Counted from the stretch's first letter, positions 26,200-38,339 are shown. The stretch: DNA of 64,000 bases from Streptomyces macrolidinus (GCF_023887685.1 NZ_JAMWMR010000007.1:62001-126000); one strand, 5' to 3'. Notes: generated by a model not told the origin, from the letters alone. Program-made: numbers and translations.

Positions 26200-27578
26200 T
26201 GACCTTGGCACCCGAGAACGGCACCCCCCGCCCGAGCGGATTCGAGGGTGGCTCGGACAGCCCCGAGAAGCTGCTCGTACCCGTCCTGTCGGCCTTCTGG
26301 GACGAGGAGAAGTCCTGGACGCTGGACGTCTACCGGCGGCACGAGGGATACGAGGGGCTCCGCAAGGCGCTCGCCATGTCGCCGGACGACCTGATCGCGT
26401 ACGTCAAGGACTCCGGGCTGCGCGGCCGTGGCGGCGCGGGGTTCCCCACCGGAATGAAGTGGCAGTTCATTCCCCAGGGGGACGGCAAGCCTCACTATCT
26501 TGTTGTCAACGCCGACGAGTCGGAGCCCGGAACGTGCAAGGACATTCCGCTCCTCTTCGCGAACCCGCACAGCCTCATCGAGGGCATCGTCATCGCGTGC
26601 TACGCCATCAGGTCGTCGCACGCCTTCATCTATCTGCGGGGTGAAGTCGTCCCCGTACTGCGGCGGTTGCACTCGGCCGTCCGCGAGGCCTACGCGGCGG
26701 GCTACCTCGGCAAGAACATCCTGGGCAGCGGACTCGATCTCGAACTCACCGTGCACGCGGGCGCGGGCGCGTACATCTGCGGTGAGGAGACCGCGCTGCT
26801 GGACTCCCTCGAAGGCCGCCGCGGCCAACCGCGGTTGCGTCCCCCCTTCCCTGCCGTCGCGGGCCTCTACGCGTGCCCCACTGTCGTGAACAACGTCGAG
26901 TCCATCGCTTCGGTTCCCGCGATCCTGAACCGGGGCAAGGAATGGTTCCGCTCGATGGGCAGCGAGAAGTCCCCGGGCTTCACGCTGTACTCGCTCAGCG
27001 GCCATGTCGCGAGCCCCGGACAGTACGAGGCCCCGCTCGGCATCACCCTGCGTCAACTGCTCGACATGAGCGGCGGGATGCGCCCCGGCCACCGGCTGAA
27101 GTTCTGGACGCCGGGCGGCTCCTCGACGCCGATGTTCACCGAGGAACACCTCGATGTCCCGCTGGACTACGAGGGCGTGGGCGCCGCCGGTTCCATGCTC
27201 GGCACCAAGGCCCTGCAGTGCTTCGACGAGACGACCTGCGTGGTCCGCGCCGTCACCCGCTGGACCGAGTTCTACGCCCATGAGTCCTGCGGCAAGTGCA
27301 CACCCTGCCGCGAAGGGACGTACTGGCTCGTGCAGTTGCTGCGGGACATCGAGGCGGGCAAGGGCGCGATGGCCGACCTCGACAAGCTCGCCGACATCGC
27401 CGACAACATCAACGGCAAGTCCTTCTGCGCCCTCGGCGACGGCGCCGCCTCACCGATCTTCTCCTCCCTCAAGTACTTCCGCGCGGAGTACGAGGAGCAC
27501 ATCACGGGCCGGGGCTGCCCCTTCGACCCGGCCACATCCACGGCCTGGGCGGACAAGCCCGCGGAGGTGAACGCATGA
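26199..27578 (+). CDS. nuoF: NADH dehydrogenase I subunit F (51 kDa, NADH/FMN-binding)
   Basis: A 459-residue subunit that oxidises NADH with FMN and holds cluster N3. NADH- and FMN-binding loops are [13 protein letters not shown] (near 75), [12 protein letters not shown] and [19 protein letters not shown]. The N3 ligands are the three Cys of [12 protein letters not shown] (near 360-371) and the Cys of [14 protein letters not shown] 26199 is 7 bases after GAGGAGG; GTG 26196 directly before it is an alternative that overlaps the nuoE stop. Confidence 0.96.
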   Translation: MTLAPENGTPRPSGFEGGSDSPEKLLVPVLSAFWDEEKSWTLDVYRRHEGYEGLRKALAMSPDDLIAYVKDSGLRGRGGAGFPTGMKWQFIPQGDGKPHYLVVNADESEPGTCKDIPLLFANPHSLIEGIVIACYAIRSSHAFIYLRGEVVPVLRRLHSAVREAYAAGYLGKNILGSGLDLELTVHAGAGAYICGEETALLDSLEGRRGQPRLRPPFPAVAGLYACPTVVNNVESIASVPAILNRGKEWFRSMGSEKSPGFTLYSLSGHVASPGQYEAPLGITLRQLLDMSGGMRPGHRLKFWTPGGSSTPMFTEEHLDVPLDYEGVGAAGSMLGTKALQCFDETTCVVRAVTRWTEFYAHESCGKCTPCREGTYWLVQLLRDIEAGKGAMADLDKLADIADNINGKSFCALGDGAASPIFSSLKYFRAEYEEHITGRGCPFDPATSTAWADKPAEVNA

Positions 27579-30079
27579 CCATGGCGACCAACGCTCCCGC
27601 CGGGGGCGGTCAGGCGGCCCTCCCGCCGGAGGACCTCATCACCCTGACGATCGACGGCATCGAGATCAGCGTGCCCAAGGGCACCCTGGTCATCCGCGCC
27701 GCCGAACAGCTCGGCATCGAGGTCCCCCGCTTCTGCGACCACCCCCTGCTCGACCCGGTCGGCGCCTGCCGCCAGTGCATCGTCGAGGTCGAGGGACAGC
27801 GCAAGCCCATGGCGTCCTGCACGATCACGTGCACGGACGGCATGGTGGTGCGCACCCAGCTCACCTCGCCCGTCGCCGAGAAGGCCCAGAAGGGTGTGAT
27901 GGAGCTGCTGCTCATCAACCACCCGCTGGACTGCCCGGTCTGCGACAAGGGCGGCGAGTGCCCGCTGCAGAACCAGGCCATGTCGCACGGCCACGCCGAG
28001 TCCCGCTTCGAGGGCAGGAAGCGCACCTACGAGAAGCCCGTCGCGATCTCCACGCAGGTCCTGCTCGACCGCGAACGGTGCGTGCTGTGCGCCCGCTGCA
28101 CCCGGTTCTCCAACCAGATCGCGGGCGACCCGATGATCGAACTGCTCGAACGGGGCGCGCTCCAGCAGGTCGGCACGGGCGAGGGCGACCCCTTCGAGTC
28201 GTACTTCTCCGGGAACACCATCCAGATCTGCCCGGTCGGCGCGCTCACCTCGGCGGCCTACCGCTTCCGCTCCCGCCCCTTCGACCTCGTCTCGTCGCCG
28301 TCCGTGTGCGAGCACTGCTCCGGCGGCTGCGCCACCCGCACCGACCACCGGCGCGGCAAGGTCATGCGGCGCCTGGCCGCCGACGACCCCGAGGTCAACG
28401 AGGAGTGGATCTGCGACAAGGGGCGGTTCGCCTTCCGCTACGCGCAGCTCAAGGACCGGCTCGACCGGCCGCTCGTGCGCCGCGAGTCCGGCGAACTGGA
28501 GCCCGCGTCCTGGCCGGAGGCGCTACAGATCGCGGCCGAGGGCCTGCTGGCCGCGCGCGGCCGGGCCGGGGTGCTGACCGGCGGCCGGCTCACCGTCGAG
28601 GACGCCTACGCGTACAGCAAGTTCGCGCGCGTGGCGCTCGACACCAACGACATCGACTTCCGCGCGCGTGTGCACAGCGGCGAGGAGGCTCACTTCCTGG
28701 CCGCCCGGGTCGCCGGACGCGGCCGTGACCTCGACGGGACGGGTGCCACGTACACCTCCCTGGAGAAGGCCCCCGCCGTCCTCCTCGTCGGCCTCGAGGC
28801 CGAGGAGGAGGCGCCCGGAGTCTTCCTGCGGCTGCGCAAGGCCTGGCGCCGCCACGGTCAGCGGGTGTTCTCGCTCGCCCCGTACGCCACCCGGGGCCTG
28901 ACCAAGACGGGCGGCACGCTGCTGCCCGCCGCGCCCGGCACCGAGACCGAGTGGCTGGACGCACTGGCGGGCGGCACGGGCCTCGGCGAGGACGGCGCGC
29001 GGGCCGCCGAGGCGCTGCGCGCCGAGGGCGCGGTCATCGTCGTCGGGGAACGCCTCGCCGGTGTGGCGGGCGCGCTCACCGCCGCCGTACGCGCCGCGAC
29101 GGCGACCGGCGCCGAACTCGTGTGGATCCCGCGCCGGGCCGGGGAGCGCGGCGCCCTGGAGGCGGGCGCGCTGCCCGCGCTGCTGCCCGGCGGGCGTCCG
29201 GTCACGCACCCGCGCGCGCGGGACGAGGTCGTCGCCGCCTGGGGCCTCGCCGCGCTCCCGCAGCACTACGGCCGCGACACGGCCGGGATCGTCGAGGCCG
29301 CGGCCGGTGGCGAACTGCGGGCCCTGGTGGTCGCCGGGGTGGACGTCGCCGACCTGCCCGACCCGGCACGCGCGCGTGCCGCGCTCTCCGCGGTGGACTT
29401 CCTGGTCTCGCTCGAACTGCGCCCCAGCGAGGTCACCGCGCACGCGGACGTGGTGCTGCCGGTCGCGGCGGTCGCCGAGAAGGCCGGCACCTTCCTCGAC
29501 TGGGAGGGCAGGGCCCGCCCCTTCGAGGCCGCGCTCAAGCCCGACCAGATGACCCGCCCCCTGGCCCCCACCGACACACGCGTGCTGCACATGCTCGCCG
29601 ACGCGATGGACTGCCACCTGGGGCTGCCCGATCTGCACACCGCGCGTACGGAGCTGGACCGGCTCGGCGCCTGGGACGGACCGCGGGCCGACGACCCGCG
29701 CGAGACCTCCGGTCCGCTGCCGCGCCCGCTCGCCGGGGAGGCCGTGCTCGCCGGGCACCGGCTGCTGCTCGACCAGGGCCGCCTCCAGGAGGGCGATGAC
29801 GCGCTCGCCGGTACCCGGCACGCCGCGCACGCGCGCGTGTCGGCCGCCACCGCCGCCGAGGTCGGCGTCAAGGACGGCGACCCGCTGACCGTGACCGGCC
29901 CGCGCGGAACCGTCGAACTTCCGCTGCTGATCACCGAGATGCCCGACCGCGTGGTCTGGCTCCCGATGAACTCCACCGGTGGCGGCGTCACCTCCGACAC
30001 GGGTGCGCTGCCCGGGGGCCTCGTCCGTATCGGTCCGTCCGTGTCCGCCGCCGAAGCCACCGAGGAGGCGAAGGCATGA
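27575..30079 (+). CDS. nuoG: NADH dehydrogenase I subunit G (75 kDa)
   Basis: An 834-residue iron-sulphur subunit. The N-terminal ferredoxin-like [2Fe-2S] domain has [16 protein letters not shown]. Next come the His-Cys cluster [17 protein letters not shown] and the [4Fe-4S] motifs CVLCARC and CPVGAL. A molybdopterin-oxidoreductase-like domain begins with CEHCSGGC, so the ligands of the extra N7 cluster appear present, as in E. coli and Thermus. It is linked by 4-base overlaps to nuoF and nuoH. Confidence 0.96.
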   Translation: MTMATNAPAGGGQAALPPEDLITLTIDGIEISVPKGTLVIRAAEQLGIEVPRFCDHPLLDPVGACRQCIVEVEGQRKPMASCTITCTDGMVVRTQLTSPVAEKAQKGVMELLLINHPLDCPVCDKGGECPLQNQAMSHGHAESRFEGRKRTYEKPVAISTQVLLDRERCVLCARCTRFSNQIAGDPMIELLERGALQQVGTGEGDPFESYFSGNTIQICPVGALTSAAYRFRSRPFDLVSSPSVCEHCSGGCATRTDHRRGKVMRRLAADDPEVNEEWICDKGRFAFRYAQLKDRLDRPLVRRESGELEPASWPEALQIAAEGLLAARGRAGVLTGGRLTVEDAYAYSKFARVALDTNDIDFRARVHSGEEAHFLAARVAGRGRDLDGTGATYTSLEKAPAVLLVGLEAEEEAPGVFLRLRKAWRRHGQRVFSLAPYATRGLTKTGGTLLPAAPGTETEWLDALAGGTGLGEDGARAAEALRAEGAVIVVGERLAGVAGALTAAVRAATATGAELVWIPRRAGERGALEAGALPALLPGGRPVTHPRARDEVVAAWGLAALPQHYGRDTAGIVEAAAGGELRALVVAGVDVADLPDPARARAALSAVDFLVSLELRPSEVTAHADVVLPVAAVAEKAGTFLDWEGRARPFEAALKPDQMTRPLAPTDTRVLHMLADAMDCHLGLPDLHTARTELDRLGAWDGPRADDPRETSGPLPRPLAGEAVLAGHRLLLDQGRLQEGDDALAGTRHAAHARVSAATAAEVGVKDGDPLTVTGPRGTVELPLLITEMPDRVVWLPMNSTGGGVTSDTGALPGGLVRIGPSVSAAEATEEAKA

Positions 30080-31443
30080 GCCCGTACCTCGCCGCTGAAG
30101 ACCTCTCCATGTTCGGCCACGATCCGTGGTGGCTGATCCTGCTCAAGGCGGTCTTCTGCTTCGCCTTCCTGATGGTGACCGTGCTGTTCTCCATCGTCTG
30201 GGAACGCAAGGTCGTCGCCTGGATGCAGTTGCGCGTCGGCCCCAACCGGCACGGCCCCTGGGGCATGCTCCAGTCGCTCGCCGACGGCGTGAAGCTGATG
30301 CTCAAGGAAGACATCATCGTCAAGCGCGCCGACAAGGCCGTCTACGTCCTCGCGCCGATCGTCGCGGCCATCCCGGCCTTCATGGCGATCGCGGTGATCC
30401 CCTTCGGGCCCGCGGGCAACGAGATCTCGATCTTCGGCCACCGTACGACGATGCAGCTCACCGACCTGCCCATCGCCCTGCTCTACATCCTCGCGGTCGC
30501 CTCGGTCGGCATCTACGGGATCGTCCTCGCGGGCTGGAGCTCCGGATCCACCTATCCGCTCCTCGGCGGTCTGCGCTCCTGCGCGCAGATGATCTCGTAC
30601 GAGATCGCCATGGGTGCCGCCTTCGCCTCGGTGTTCCTCTACTCGGGGTCGATGTCGACGTCGACGATCGTCGAGCAGCAGAACGACCGCTGGTACATCC
30701 TGCTGCTGCCGGTCTCCTTCCTGATCTACATCGTGACGATGGTCGGCGAGACCAACCGCGCCCCCTTCGACATGCCGGAGTCCGAGGGCGACCTGGTCGG
30801 CGGCTTCAACACCGAGTACTCCTCGATCAAGTTCGCGCTGTTCATGCTCGCCGAGTACGTGAACATGGTGACGGTCTCGGCCGTGTCGACCACGCTCTTC
30901 CTGGGCGGCTGGCGGGCCCCGTGGCCGATCAGCACCTTCTGGGAGGGCGCGAACCACGGCTGGTGGCCGATGCTCTGGTTCGTCATCAAGGTCCAGTTGC
31001 TGCTGTTCTTCTTCATCTGGCTGCGCGGCACGCTCCCGCGGGTCCGCTACGACCAGTTGATGAAGCTCGGCTGGAAGGTCCTCATCCCGGTCTCCGTGGT
31101 CTGGCTGATGCTCGTCGCGTCCGTGCGGGCGCTGCGCAACGAGAACTACGGCTTCAGCGACGTGCTCATGTACGTCGGCGGCGGTGTCCTCGCGGTGCTG
31201 CTGCTGTCGTTGGTCATCGACATGTTCCGCGGAGCGAAGGCCAAGGAGGCCGCGCGGCCCACCGAGGAGCCCGCCGCCTTCGACCCGATGGCGGGCGGCT
31301 TCCCCGTACCTCCCCTGCCCGGACAGGCGCTTCCGCCGGTCCCGCGGCGCCGCTCGCGACGGGAGCGGGAGCTGATTGTCAGTGGTGGGTCGGACACTGT
31401 CAGTGACGGAACGTCGGAGGGAAAGGAGGCGTCCGATGGCTGA
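30076..31443 (+). CDS. nuoH: NADH dehydrogenase I subunit H
   Basis: A 455-residue membrane subunit at the junction of the arms that forms part of the quinone channel. It has [21 protein letters not shown] near 40-60 and [26 protein letters not shown] near 226-251, both diagnostic. After the last helix a Pro/Arg-rich cytoplasmic tail of about 60 residues (from about 395) exceeds the usual length of 320-350. It overlaps nuoG by 4 bases and nuoI by 8. Confidence 0.96.
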   Translation: MSPYLAAEDLSMFGHDPWWLILLKAVFCFAFLMVTVLFSIVWERKVVAWMQLRVGPNRHGPWGMLQSLADGVKLMLKEDIIVKRADKAVYVLAPIVAAIPAFMAIAVIPFGPAGNEISIFGHRTTMQLTDLPIALLYILAVASVGIYGIVLAGWSSGSTYPLLGGLRSCAQMISYEIAMGAAFASVFLYSGSMSTSTIVEQQNDRWYILLLPVSFLIYIVTMVGETNRAPFDMPESEGDLVGGFNTEYSSIKFALFMLAEYVNMVTVSAVSTTLFLGGWRAPWPISTFWEGANHGWWPMLWFVIKVQLLLFFFIWLRGTLPRVRYDQLMKLGWKVLIPVSVVWLMLVASVRALRNENYGFSDVLMYVGGGVLAVLLLSLVIDMFRGAKAKEAARPTEEPAAFDPMAGGFPVPPLPGQALPPVPRRRSRRERELIVSGGSDTVSDGTSEGKEASDG

Positions 31444-32074
31444 GAGTCCGATGGCCGAGGAGCCCAAGGAGACCAAGCCCGGTTTCCAGAACCCCGTGGC
31501 CGGCTTCGGCGTGACCTTCAGGGCCATGTTCAAGAAGCGGCTCACCGAGCAGTACCCCGAACAGAAGAAGACCACGGCGCCGCGGTTCCACGGCCGGCAC
31601 CAGCTCAACCGTCATCCGGACGGCCTGGAGAAGTGCGTCGGCTGCGAGCTGTGCGCCTGGGCCTGCCCCGCCGACGCGATCTACGTGGAGGGCGCGGACA
31701 ACACGGACGAGGAGCGCTACTCCCCGGGCGAGCGGTACGGCCGCGTCTACCAGATCAACTACGCGCGCTGCATCCTGTGCGGCCTGTGCATCGAGGCGTG
31801 CCCCACCCGCGCGCTGACGATGACGAACGAGTTCGAGCTGGCCGACTCCAGCCGCGCCAACCTCATCTACACCAAGGAGCAGTTGCTCGCCGGACTCGAG
31901 GAGGGCATGGTCGACACCCCCCATGCCCTCTACCCCGGGGCGGACGAACAGGACTACTACCGGGGCCTGGTGACCGAGGCCGCGCCCGGTACGGAGCGTC
32001 AGGTCGCCGTCTCCAAGGGAGAGCGGCCGGCGGGCGCGTCGAGCGCGGCCGAAGGACAGGGGGCCGACACGTGA
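31436..32074 (+). CDS. nuoI: NADH dehydrogenase I subunit I
   Basis: A 212-residue subunit with two [4Fe-4S] clusters (N6a and N6b), from [12 protein letters not shown] (near 64-75) and [12 protein letters not shown] (near 112-123). The rest of the C-terminus, after YYRGLVTEA, is a short low-complexity tail. ATG 31436 lies within the nuoH end and has a strong AAAGGAGG upstream. Confidence 0.96.
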   Translation: MAESPMAEEPKETKPGFQNPVAGFGVTFRAMFKKRLTEQYPEQKKTTAPRFHGRHQLNRHPDGLEKCVGCELCAWACPADAIYVEGADNTDEERYSPGERYGRVYQINYARCILCGLCIEACPTRALTMTNEFELADSSRANLIYTKEQLLAGLEEGMVDTPHALYPGADEQDYYRGLVTEAAPGTERQVAVSKGERPAGASSAAEGQGADT

Positions 32075-32910
32075 CCACACAGCTCGCCGCCTACGCCACC
32101 TCCACCGGTGAGGCCTTCCAGTTCTGGGTCCTCGCCACGGTGGCGGTGATCGGCGCCCTGTGCACCGTCTTCATGAAGAAGACCGTGCACAGCGCGCTCT
32201 GCCTGGCCGGGACCATGATCGTCCTGGCGGTGTTCTACCTCGCCAACGGCGCCTACTTCCTCGGCATCGTGCAGATCGTCGTCTACACCGGCGCGATCAT
32301 GATGCTGTTCCTGTTCGTGGTGATGCTGGTCGGCGTCACCGCGGCCGACTCCCTGCGCGAGACCATCAAGGGCCAGCGCTGGTTGGCCCTGCTGTGCGGA
32401 GTCGGCTTCGGCGTCCTGCTGTTCGCGGGGATCGCCAACGCGTCCCTGAAGGACTTCGCCGGTCTCGGCACGGCGAACGCCCACGGCAATGTGCAGGGCC
32501 TGGCCGCCCTCATCTTCACCAAGTACGTGTTCGCCTTCGAACTCACCGGCGCGCTGCTCATCACGGCCGCGGTCGGCGCCATGGTGCTCACCCACCGCGA
32601 GCGCACCGAGCGCGCCCGGACCCAGCGCGAGCTGGCCGAACAGCGCGTACGGGAAGGCGCGCAGGTACCGCCGCTGCCCGCGCCCGGTGTCTACGCCCGG
32701 CACAACGCGGTGGACATCGCGGGCCTCCTCCCCGACGGCACGCCGTCCGAGCTGACCGTCAACAGGACGCTGCGGGACCGCGGTCAGATCCGCGACGTCT
32801 CCGACCAGGCCCTGAGCGATCTCAAGGCCCTGGAACAGCACGCCGCCGAGCGCCTGGAGCGGGCGAAGCCCGAGCCGACGCGCAAGCGGACCGAGGAGGC
32901 GTCGAAGTGA
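32071..32910 (+). CDS. nuoJ: NADH dehydrogenase I subunit J
   Basis: A 279-residue membrane subunit with five helices in its first about 175 residues, including [21 protein letters not shown], the pi-bulge helix region of complex I. The remaining about 100 residues ([17 protein letters not shown] onward) form a charged cytoplasmic tail longer than in most bacteria. GTG 32071 overlaps the nuoI stop, and the gene's end overlaps nuoK. Confidence 0.95.
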   Translation: MTTQLAAYATSTGEAFQFWVLATVAVIGALCTVFMKKTVHSALCLAGTMIVLAVFYLANGAYFLGIVQIVVYTGAIMMLFLFVVMLVGVTAADSLRETIKGQRWLALLCGVGFGVLLFAGIANASLKDFAGLGTANAHGNVQGLAALIFTKYVFAFELTGALLITAAVGAMVLTHRERTERARTQRELAEQRVREGAQVPPLPAPGVYARHNAVDIAGLLPDGTPSELTVNRTLRDRGQIRDVSDQALSDLKALEQHAAERLERAKPEPTRKRTEEASK

Positions 32911-33206
32911 ACCCGGTCAACTACCTCTATCTCTCCGCCCTGTTGTTCACGATCGGCGCGACCGGCGTGCTGATCCGGCGGAACGCGATCGTGCTGTTCA
33001 TGTGCATCGAGCTGATGCTCAACGCCTGCAATCTCGCGTTCGTCACCTTCTCCCGGATGCACGGCAGTCTCGACGGCCAGATCATCGCCTTCTTCACGAT
33101 GGTCGTCGCCGCCGCGGAGGTCGTGGTCGGGCTCGCGATCATCGTGTCGCTGTTCCGTACCCGCCACTCGGCCTCGGTCGACGACGCCAGCCTGATGAAG
33201 CTGTGA
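32907..33206 (+). CDS. nuoK: NADH dehydrogenase I subunit K
   Basis: A 99-residue three-helix subunit, MrpC-like. The conserved Glu residues in [14 protein letters not shown] (near 33) and [13 protein letters not shown] (near 72), needed for proton pumping, are present. GTG 32907 overlaps the nuoJ stop by 4 bases. Confidence 0.96.
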   Translation: MNPVNYLYLSALLFTIGATGVLIRRNAIVLFMCIELMLNACNLAFVTFSRMHGSLDGQIIAFFTMVVAAAEVVVGLAIIVSLFRTRHSASVDDASLMKL

Positions 33207-33220
33207 GGGGTCGCTGAATC

Positions 33221-35116
33221 GTGGAGAACCTGATTGCGCTGCTCATCGCGGCGCCCCTGCTCGGAGCGGCCGTCCTGCTGTGCGGCGGCCGACGGCTGGA
33301 CGCGGTCGGCCACTGGCTCGGCACGTTCCTGGCCGGTGCCTCCTTCGTCCTCGGCGCCGTCCTCTTCACCGACATGCTGGGCAAGGCCGCCGACGCCCGC
33401 ACGGTGACCCAGCATCTGTTCAGCTGGATTCCGGTGGCCGGCTTCCAGGCCGATGTCACCTTCCGGCTCGACCAGTTGTCGATGACGTTCGTCCTGCTGA
33501 TCACCGGCGTCGGCTCGCTCATCCATCTGTACTCGATCGGGTACATGGAGCACGACGAGCGCCGCCGCCGCTTCTTCGGCTATCTGAACCTGTTCCTCGC
33601 GGCGATGCTGCTGCTCGTCCTCGCCGACAACTACCTCCTGCTGTACGTCGGTTGGGAAGGCGTCGGGCTCGCCTCGTATCTGCTGATCGGCTTCTGGCAG
33701 CACAAGCCCAGCGCGGCCACCGCCGCGAAGAAGGCGTTCCTCGTCAACCGCGTCGGCGACATGGGCCTGTCCATCGCGATCATGCTGATGTTCACGACGT
33801 TCGGGACCTTCGCCTTCGGCCCGGTCCTCGACAGCGCCGACAAGGTGGGCGAGGGCAGACTCACCGCCATCGGCCTGATGCTGCTGCTCGCCGCGTGCGG
33901 CAAGTCCGCCCAGGTGCCGCTGCAGTCCTGGCTCGGGGACGCCATGGAGGGCCCGACCCCGGTCTCGGCCCTCATCCACGCCGCGACCATGGTGACCGCG
34001 GGCGTGTATCTGATCGTGCGCTCCGGCGCGATCTTCAACGCGGCGCCCGACGCGCAGTTGGTGGTCACCGTGGTCGGCGCGGTCACGCTCCTGTTCGGTG
34101 CGATCGTCGGTTGCGCGAAGGATGACATCAAGAAGGCGCTGGCCGGTTCGACCATGTCGCAGATCGGCTACATGGTGCTCGCCGCGGGCCTCGGCCCCAT
34201 CGGCTACGTCTTCGCGATCATGCACCTGGTGACGCACGGCTTCTTCAAGGCCGGGCTGTTCCTCGGCGCCGGTTCCGTCATGCACGGTATGAACGACGAG
34301 GTCGACATGCGCCGATACGGCGGCCTGCGGACGTACATGCCGGTCACCTTCGTGACCTTCGGCCTCGGCTATCTCGCCATCGTCGGCTTCCCGGGCCTGT
34401 CCGGCTTCTTCTCCAAGGACAAGATCATCGAGGCGGCGTTCGCCAAGGGCGGCACCGAGGGCTGGATCCTCGGCGGCGCGGCCCTGCTGGGCGCGGCCAT
34501 CACGGCGTACTACATGACGCGCGTGATGATCATGACGTTCTTCGGTGAGAAGCGCTGGCAGCCGGACGAGCAGGGCAACGAGCCCCACCCGCACGAGTCG
34601 CCCGGGGTCATGACGATCCCGATGATCGTGCTCGCCGTCGGGTCGGTGTTCGCGGGCGGGTTCTTCTCGCTCGGCGACCGCTTCCTGCACTGGCTGGAGC
34701 CGGTCACCGGCCATGCGGAGGGCAATTCGCCGGTCAGCGCCATGACGGTCACGGCCGCCACGCTGGTGCTGCTCGTCGTGGGTGCCGGTATCGCCTACGT
34801 CCAGTACGGCCGCCGTCCCGTCCCGGCCGTGGCCCCACGCGGCTCGCTGCTCACCCGGGTCGCCCGCCGTGACCTTCTCCAGGACGACTTCAACCATGTC
34901 GTCCTCGTCCGCGGTGGAGAGCACCTCACGCGTTCCCTGGTGTATGTCGACCACACCCTGGTCGACGGTGTCGTCAACGGCACGGCGGCCTCCGTCGGCG
35001 GCCTGTCCGGACGGCTCCGCCGACTCCAGAACGGCTTCGCGCGGTCGTACGCGGTCTCGATGTTCGGCGGCGCGGCGGTGCTCGTCGCCCTGACCCTGCT
35101 GATGAGGGCGGTCTGA
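33221..35116 (+). CDS. nuoL: NADH dehydrogenase I subunit L (antiporter-like)
   Basis: A 631-residue antiporter-like proton-pumping subunit. It has [18 protein letters not shown] near 144-161, with the conserved Glu of helix 5, then [30 protein letters not shown] near 230-260, with the loop and His conserved in Mrp-like subunits. The long C-terminal part includes the lateral helix and final anchor. GTG 33221 is 14 bases after nuoK. Confidence 0.96.
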   Translation: MENLIALLIAAPLLGAAVLLCGGRRLDAVGHWLGTFLAGASFVLGAVLFTDMLGKAADARTVTQHLFSWIPVAGFQADVTFRLDQLSMTFVLLITGVGSLIHLYSIGYMEHDERRRRFFGYLNLFLAAMLLLVLADNYLLLYVGWEGVGLASYLLIGFWQHKPSAATAAKKAFLVNRVGDMGLSIAIMLMFTTFGTFAFGPVLDSADKVGEGRLTAIGLMLLLAACGKSAQVPLQSWLGDAMEGPTPVSALIHAATMVTAGVYLIVRSGAIFNAAPDAQLVVTVVGAVTLLFGAIVGCAKDDIKKALAGSTMSQIGYMVLAAGLGPIGYVFAIMHLVTHGFFKAGLFLGAGSVMHGMNDEVDMRRYGGLRTYMPVTFVTFGLGYLAIVGFPGLSGFFSKDKIIEAAFAKGGTEGWILGGAALLGAAITAYYMTRVMIMTFFGEKRWQPDEQGNEPHPHESPGVMTIPMIVLAVGSVFAGGFFSLGDRFLHWLEPVTGHAEGNSPVSAMTVTAATLVLLVVGAGIAYVQYGRRPVPAVAPRGSLLTRVARRDLLQDDFNHVVLVRGGEHLTRSLVYVDHTLVDGVVNGTAASVGGLSGRLRRLQNGFARSYAVSMFGGAAVLVALTLLMRAV

Positions 35117-35121
35117 TAGCG

Positions 35122-36693
35122 ATGTCCTTTCCTCTGCTGACAGCGACGGCGGTGCTCCCGGCGGTGGGGGCGGTCGCCACGGCCGCCGTACCGGCCGCCC
35201 GGCGCACCACCGCCAAGTGGCTGGCGCTGCTCTTCTCGCTCGCCACCCTCGTCCTTGCGGCGGTGATCGCGGTCCGCTTCGAGCCGGGCGGCGCCCGCTA
35301 CCAACTCGCCGAGTCCCATGCCTGGATCAAGGACTTCGGGGTGCGGTACGAGCTGGGGGTGGACGGCATCGGCGTGGCGCTCGTCGCCCTGACCGCGCTG
35401 CTGATCCCGTTCGTGATCCTGGCGGGCTGGCACGACGCCGACCCCCTGGAGACCGGGAGCAGGCGCTGGCGGCCGACCCAGGGCTTCTTCGCCCTGATCC
35501 TGGCCGTCGAGGCGATGGTGATCCTCTCCTTCGAGGCCACCGACGTCTTCCTCTTCTACATCTTCTTCGAAGCCATGCTCATCCCGATGTACTTCCTCAT
35601 CGGAGGCTTCGGGGACCGCGCCCACGAGCACGGCGAGCAGGCCGCGGCGACGCAACGGTCGTACGCGGCCGTGAAGTTCCTCCTCTACAACCTGGCCGGT
35701 GGTCTGATCATGCTGGCCGCGGTGATCGGCCTGTACACACAGGCGGGGAACTTCTCGCTGCCGGAGATCGCGCAGGCGCGGGCGAACGGCTCGCTGCACC
35801 TGGCGACCAGCACCGAACGCTGGCTGTTCCTCGGCTTCTTCTTCGCCTTCGCGGTGAAGGCCCCCCTGTGGCCGCTGCACACGTGGCTGCCCAACGCCAT
35901 GGGTGAGGCCACCGCCCCGGTCGCCGTGCTGATCACGGCGGTCGTCGACAAGGTGGGCACGTTCGCGATGCTCCGCTTCTGCCTCCAGCTCTTCCCGGAG
36001 GCGAGCAAGTGGGCGACGCCCGCCATCCTCGTCCTGGCGCTCATCAGCATCCTCTACGGGGCGCTGCTCGCGGTCGGCCAGCGGGACATCAAGCGGCTGG
36101 TGGCGTACGCGTCGATCTCGCACTTCGGCTTCATCATCCTGGGCATCTTCGCGATGACCAGCCAGGGCCAGTCCGGCGCGACGCTCTACATGGTCAACCA
36201 CGGGATCTCGACCGCCGCCCTGATGCTGGTGGCGGGCTTCCTGATCTCGCGCCGCGGTTCGCGGCTGATCGCGGACTACGGCGGCGTGCAGAAGGTCGCG
36301 CCGGTCCTGGCCGGGACGTTCCTGGTTGGCGGCCTGGCCACGCTGTCGCTGCCCGGACTGGCGCCGTTCGTCAGTGAGTTCCTCGTCCTGGTCGGCACGT
36401 TCACGCGGCATCCGGCGATCGGCATCATCGCCACCTTCGGCATCGTGCTGGCCGCGCTCTACGTTCTCGTCCTCTACCAGCGGACGATGACGGGCCCGGT
36501 GAAGGCGGAGGTCGCCAAGATGCCGGACCTGCGCGTGCGCGAACTCGTGGTGGTCGCCCCGCTGATCGCGTTGCTGATCTTCCTCGGCGTCTATCCGAAG
36601 CCGGTCACCGACATCGTCAACCCGGCGGTGCGGCAGACCATGTCCGACGTACACCAGACCGATCCTCAGCCCGAGGTGGAGGCGGCCAAGTGA
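35122..36693 (+). CDS. nuoM: NADH dehydrogenase I subunit M (antiporter-like)
   Basis: A 523-residue antiporter-like subunit with about 14 helices. It has FFEAMLIPMYFLIGGFG near 150-166, with the conserved Glu, and PLWPLHTWLPNAMGEATAPVAVLI near 248-271. Most NuoM subunits of this type pump one proton through the Lys/Glu chain visible here. The start is ATG 35122, and its end overlaps nuoN by 4 bases. Confidence 0.96.
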   Translation: MSFPLLTATAVLPAVGAVATAAVPAARRTTAKWLALLFSLATLVLAAVIAVRFEPGGARYQLAESHAWIKDFGVRYELGVDGIGVALVALTALLIPFVILAGWHDADPLETGSRRWRPTQGFFALILAVEAMVILSFEATDVFLFYIFFEAMLIPMYFLIGGFGDRAHEHGEQAAATQRSYAAVKFLLYNLAGGLIMLAAVIGLYTQAGNFSLPEIAQARANGSLHLATSTERWLFLGFFFAFAVKAPLWPLHTWLPNAMGEATAPVAVLITAVVDKVGTFAMLRFCLQLFPEASKWATPAILVLALISILYGALLAVGQRDIKRLVAYASISHFGFIILGIFAMTSQGQSGATLYMVNHGISTAALMLVAGFLISRRGSRLIADYGGVQKVAPVLAGTFLVGGLATLSLPGLAPFVSEFLVLVGTFTRHPAIGIIATFGIVLAALYVLVLYQRTMTGPVKAEVAKMPDLRVRELVVVAPLIALLIFLGVYPKPVTDIVNPAVRQTMSDVHQTDPQPEVEAAK

Positions 36694-38339
36694 GCACAGT
36701 AGCCGTCCACAGCCTGTGGACAACCGCGGTCGACCCGATCTCGAAGTTCCAGGCCCCGAAGATCGAATACGCCCAATTGTCGCCGACGCTGATCGTCATC
36801 GGTGCCGCGCTCGTCGGGGTGCTGATCGAGGCGTTCGTGCCCCGCAAGTCCCGTTACCACGCTCAGGTGTTCGTCTCCGTCGTCGCGCTCGCCGCCGCGT
36901 TCGCCGCGGTGGTGGCGCTGGCGTCGGGCGGGTACGGCACCACGAAGGCGCACATCGCCGCGATGGGCGCGCTCGCGGTCGACGGACCGGCCCTGTTCCT
37001 CCAGGGGACGATCCTGCTGGCCGGACTGTTCGGCGTGTTCACCTTCGCCGAGCGGCGCCTCGACCCGGCGGCGCACGGCAACCGGGTCGACTCGTTCGCG
37101 GCGCAGGCCGCGTCCGTGCCCGGCAGCGACAGCGAGAAGGCCGCCGTGAAGGCCGGGTTCACGACGACGGAGGCGTTCCCGCTGCTGCTGTTCGCGGTCG
37201 GCGGCATGCTCGTCTTTCCCTCGGCCAACGACCTGCTGACCCTCTTCGTGGCCCTGGAGGTCTTCTCGCTGCCGCTGTACCTGCTGTGCGCCCTGGCGCG
37301 CCGCAAGCGGCTCATGTCGCAGGAGGCCGCGGTCAAGTACTTCCTGCTCGGCGCGTTCGCCTCCGCGTTCACGCTGTTCGGCATCGCGCTGCTGTACGGG
37401 TACGCGGGTTCGGTGTCGTACGCGACCATCGCCCAGGTCGTCGACGGCACGGTGACGAACGTCGACCCGGCCCTCGCCAACACCATGGGCAACGACGTGC
37501 TGCTGCTCATCGGCGCCGCGATGATCGTGATGGGGCTGCTGTTCAAGGTGGGCGCGGTGCCGTTCCACATGTGGACGCCGGACGTGTACCAGGGCGCGCC
37601 GACCCCGGTGACCGGCTTCATGGCGGCGGCGACCAAGGTGGCGGCGTTCGGCGCGCTGCTGCGGCTGCTGTACGTGGTCCTGCCGGGCCTGCGCTGGGAC
37701 TGGCGGCCGGTGATGTGGGCCGTCGCGATCGTCACGATGCTGGGCGGCGCGATCGTCGCGATCACGCAGACCGACATCAAGCGCCTGCTGGCGTACTCGT
37801 CGATCGCGCACGCCGGATTCATCCTCGCGGGTGTCATCGCGACCACCCGCAGCGGTGTGTCCTCGGTCCTCTTCTATCTGGCCGCGTACTCGTTCGTGAC
37901 GATCGGCGCCTTCGCCGTCGTGACCCTGGTCCGTGACGCGGGCGGCGAGGCGACCCATCTGTCCAAGTGGGCCGGGCTCGGACGCAGGTCCCCGCTGGTG
38001 GCGGCCGTGTTCGCGGTGTTCCTGCTGGCCTTCGCGGGCATCCCGCTGACGTCCGGCTTCGCCGGGAAGTTCGCGGTGTTCAAGGCGGCGGCCGAGGGCG
38101 GGGCGATCCCGCTGGTCGTGATCGGTGTGATCTCGTCGGCGGTCGCCGCGTTCTTCTACATCCGCGTGATCGTCCTGATGTTCTTCAGCGAACCGAACCC
38201 CGAGGGCCCGACGGTGGCGGTCCCCTCCCCGCTGACCCTGACGGCGATCGGAGCGGGCGTGGCGGTCACCCTGGTCCTGGGCGTGGCCCCGCAGTACTTC
38301 CTGAACCTGGCGAGCCAGGCAAGCGTCTTCGTGCGCTGA
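36690..38339 (+). CDS. nuoN: NADH dehydrogenase I subunit N (antiporter-like)
   Basis: A 549-residue third antiporter-like subunit, closing the operon. It has FVALEVFSLPLYLLCALAR near 186-204, with the conserved Glu, and VGAVPFHMWTPDVYQGAPTPVTGFMAAATKVAAF near 288-321. It is longer than E. coli NuoN because of an insert around residues 125-160 (the QAASVPGSDSEKAAVKAGF region). GTG 36690 overlaps nuoM. Confidence 0.96.
   Translation: MSTVAVHSLWTTAVDPISKFQAPKIEYAQLSPTLIVIGAALVGVLIEAFVPRKSRYHAQVFVSVVALAAAFAAVVALASGGYGTTKAHIAAMGALAVDGPALFLQGTILLAGLFGVFTFAERRLDPAAHGNRVDSFAAQAASVPGSDSEKAAVKAGFTTTEAFPLLLFAVGGMLVFPSANDLLTLFVALEVFSLPLYLLCALARRKRLMSQEAAVKYFLLGAFASAFTLFGIALLYGYAGSVSYATIAQVVDGTVTNVDPALANTMGNDVLLLIGAAMIVMGLLFKVGAVPFHMWTPDVYQGAPTPVTGFMAAATKVAAFGALLRLLYVVLPGLRWDWRPVMWAVAIVTMLGGAIVAITQTDIKRLLAYSSIAHAGFILAGVIATTRSGVSSVLFYLAAYSFVTIGAFAVVTLVRDAGGEATHLSKWAGLGRRSPLVAAVFAVFLLAFAGIPLTSGFAGKFAVFKAAAEGGAIPLVVIGVISSAVAAFFYIRVIVLMFFSEPNPEGPTVAVPSPLTLTAIGAGVAVTLVLGVAPQYFLNLASQASVFVR

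Noticed and set aside
29266..31608. Long open frame on the minus strand opposite nuoG/nuoH/nuoI
   Set aside because: It is rich in Arg, Glu, His and Asp with no family motif, mirrors well-supported nuo genes on the other strand, and results from high GC content.
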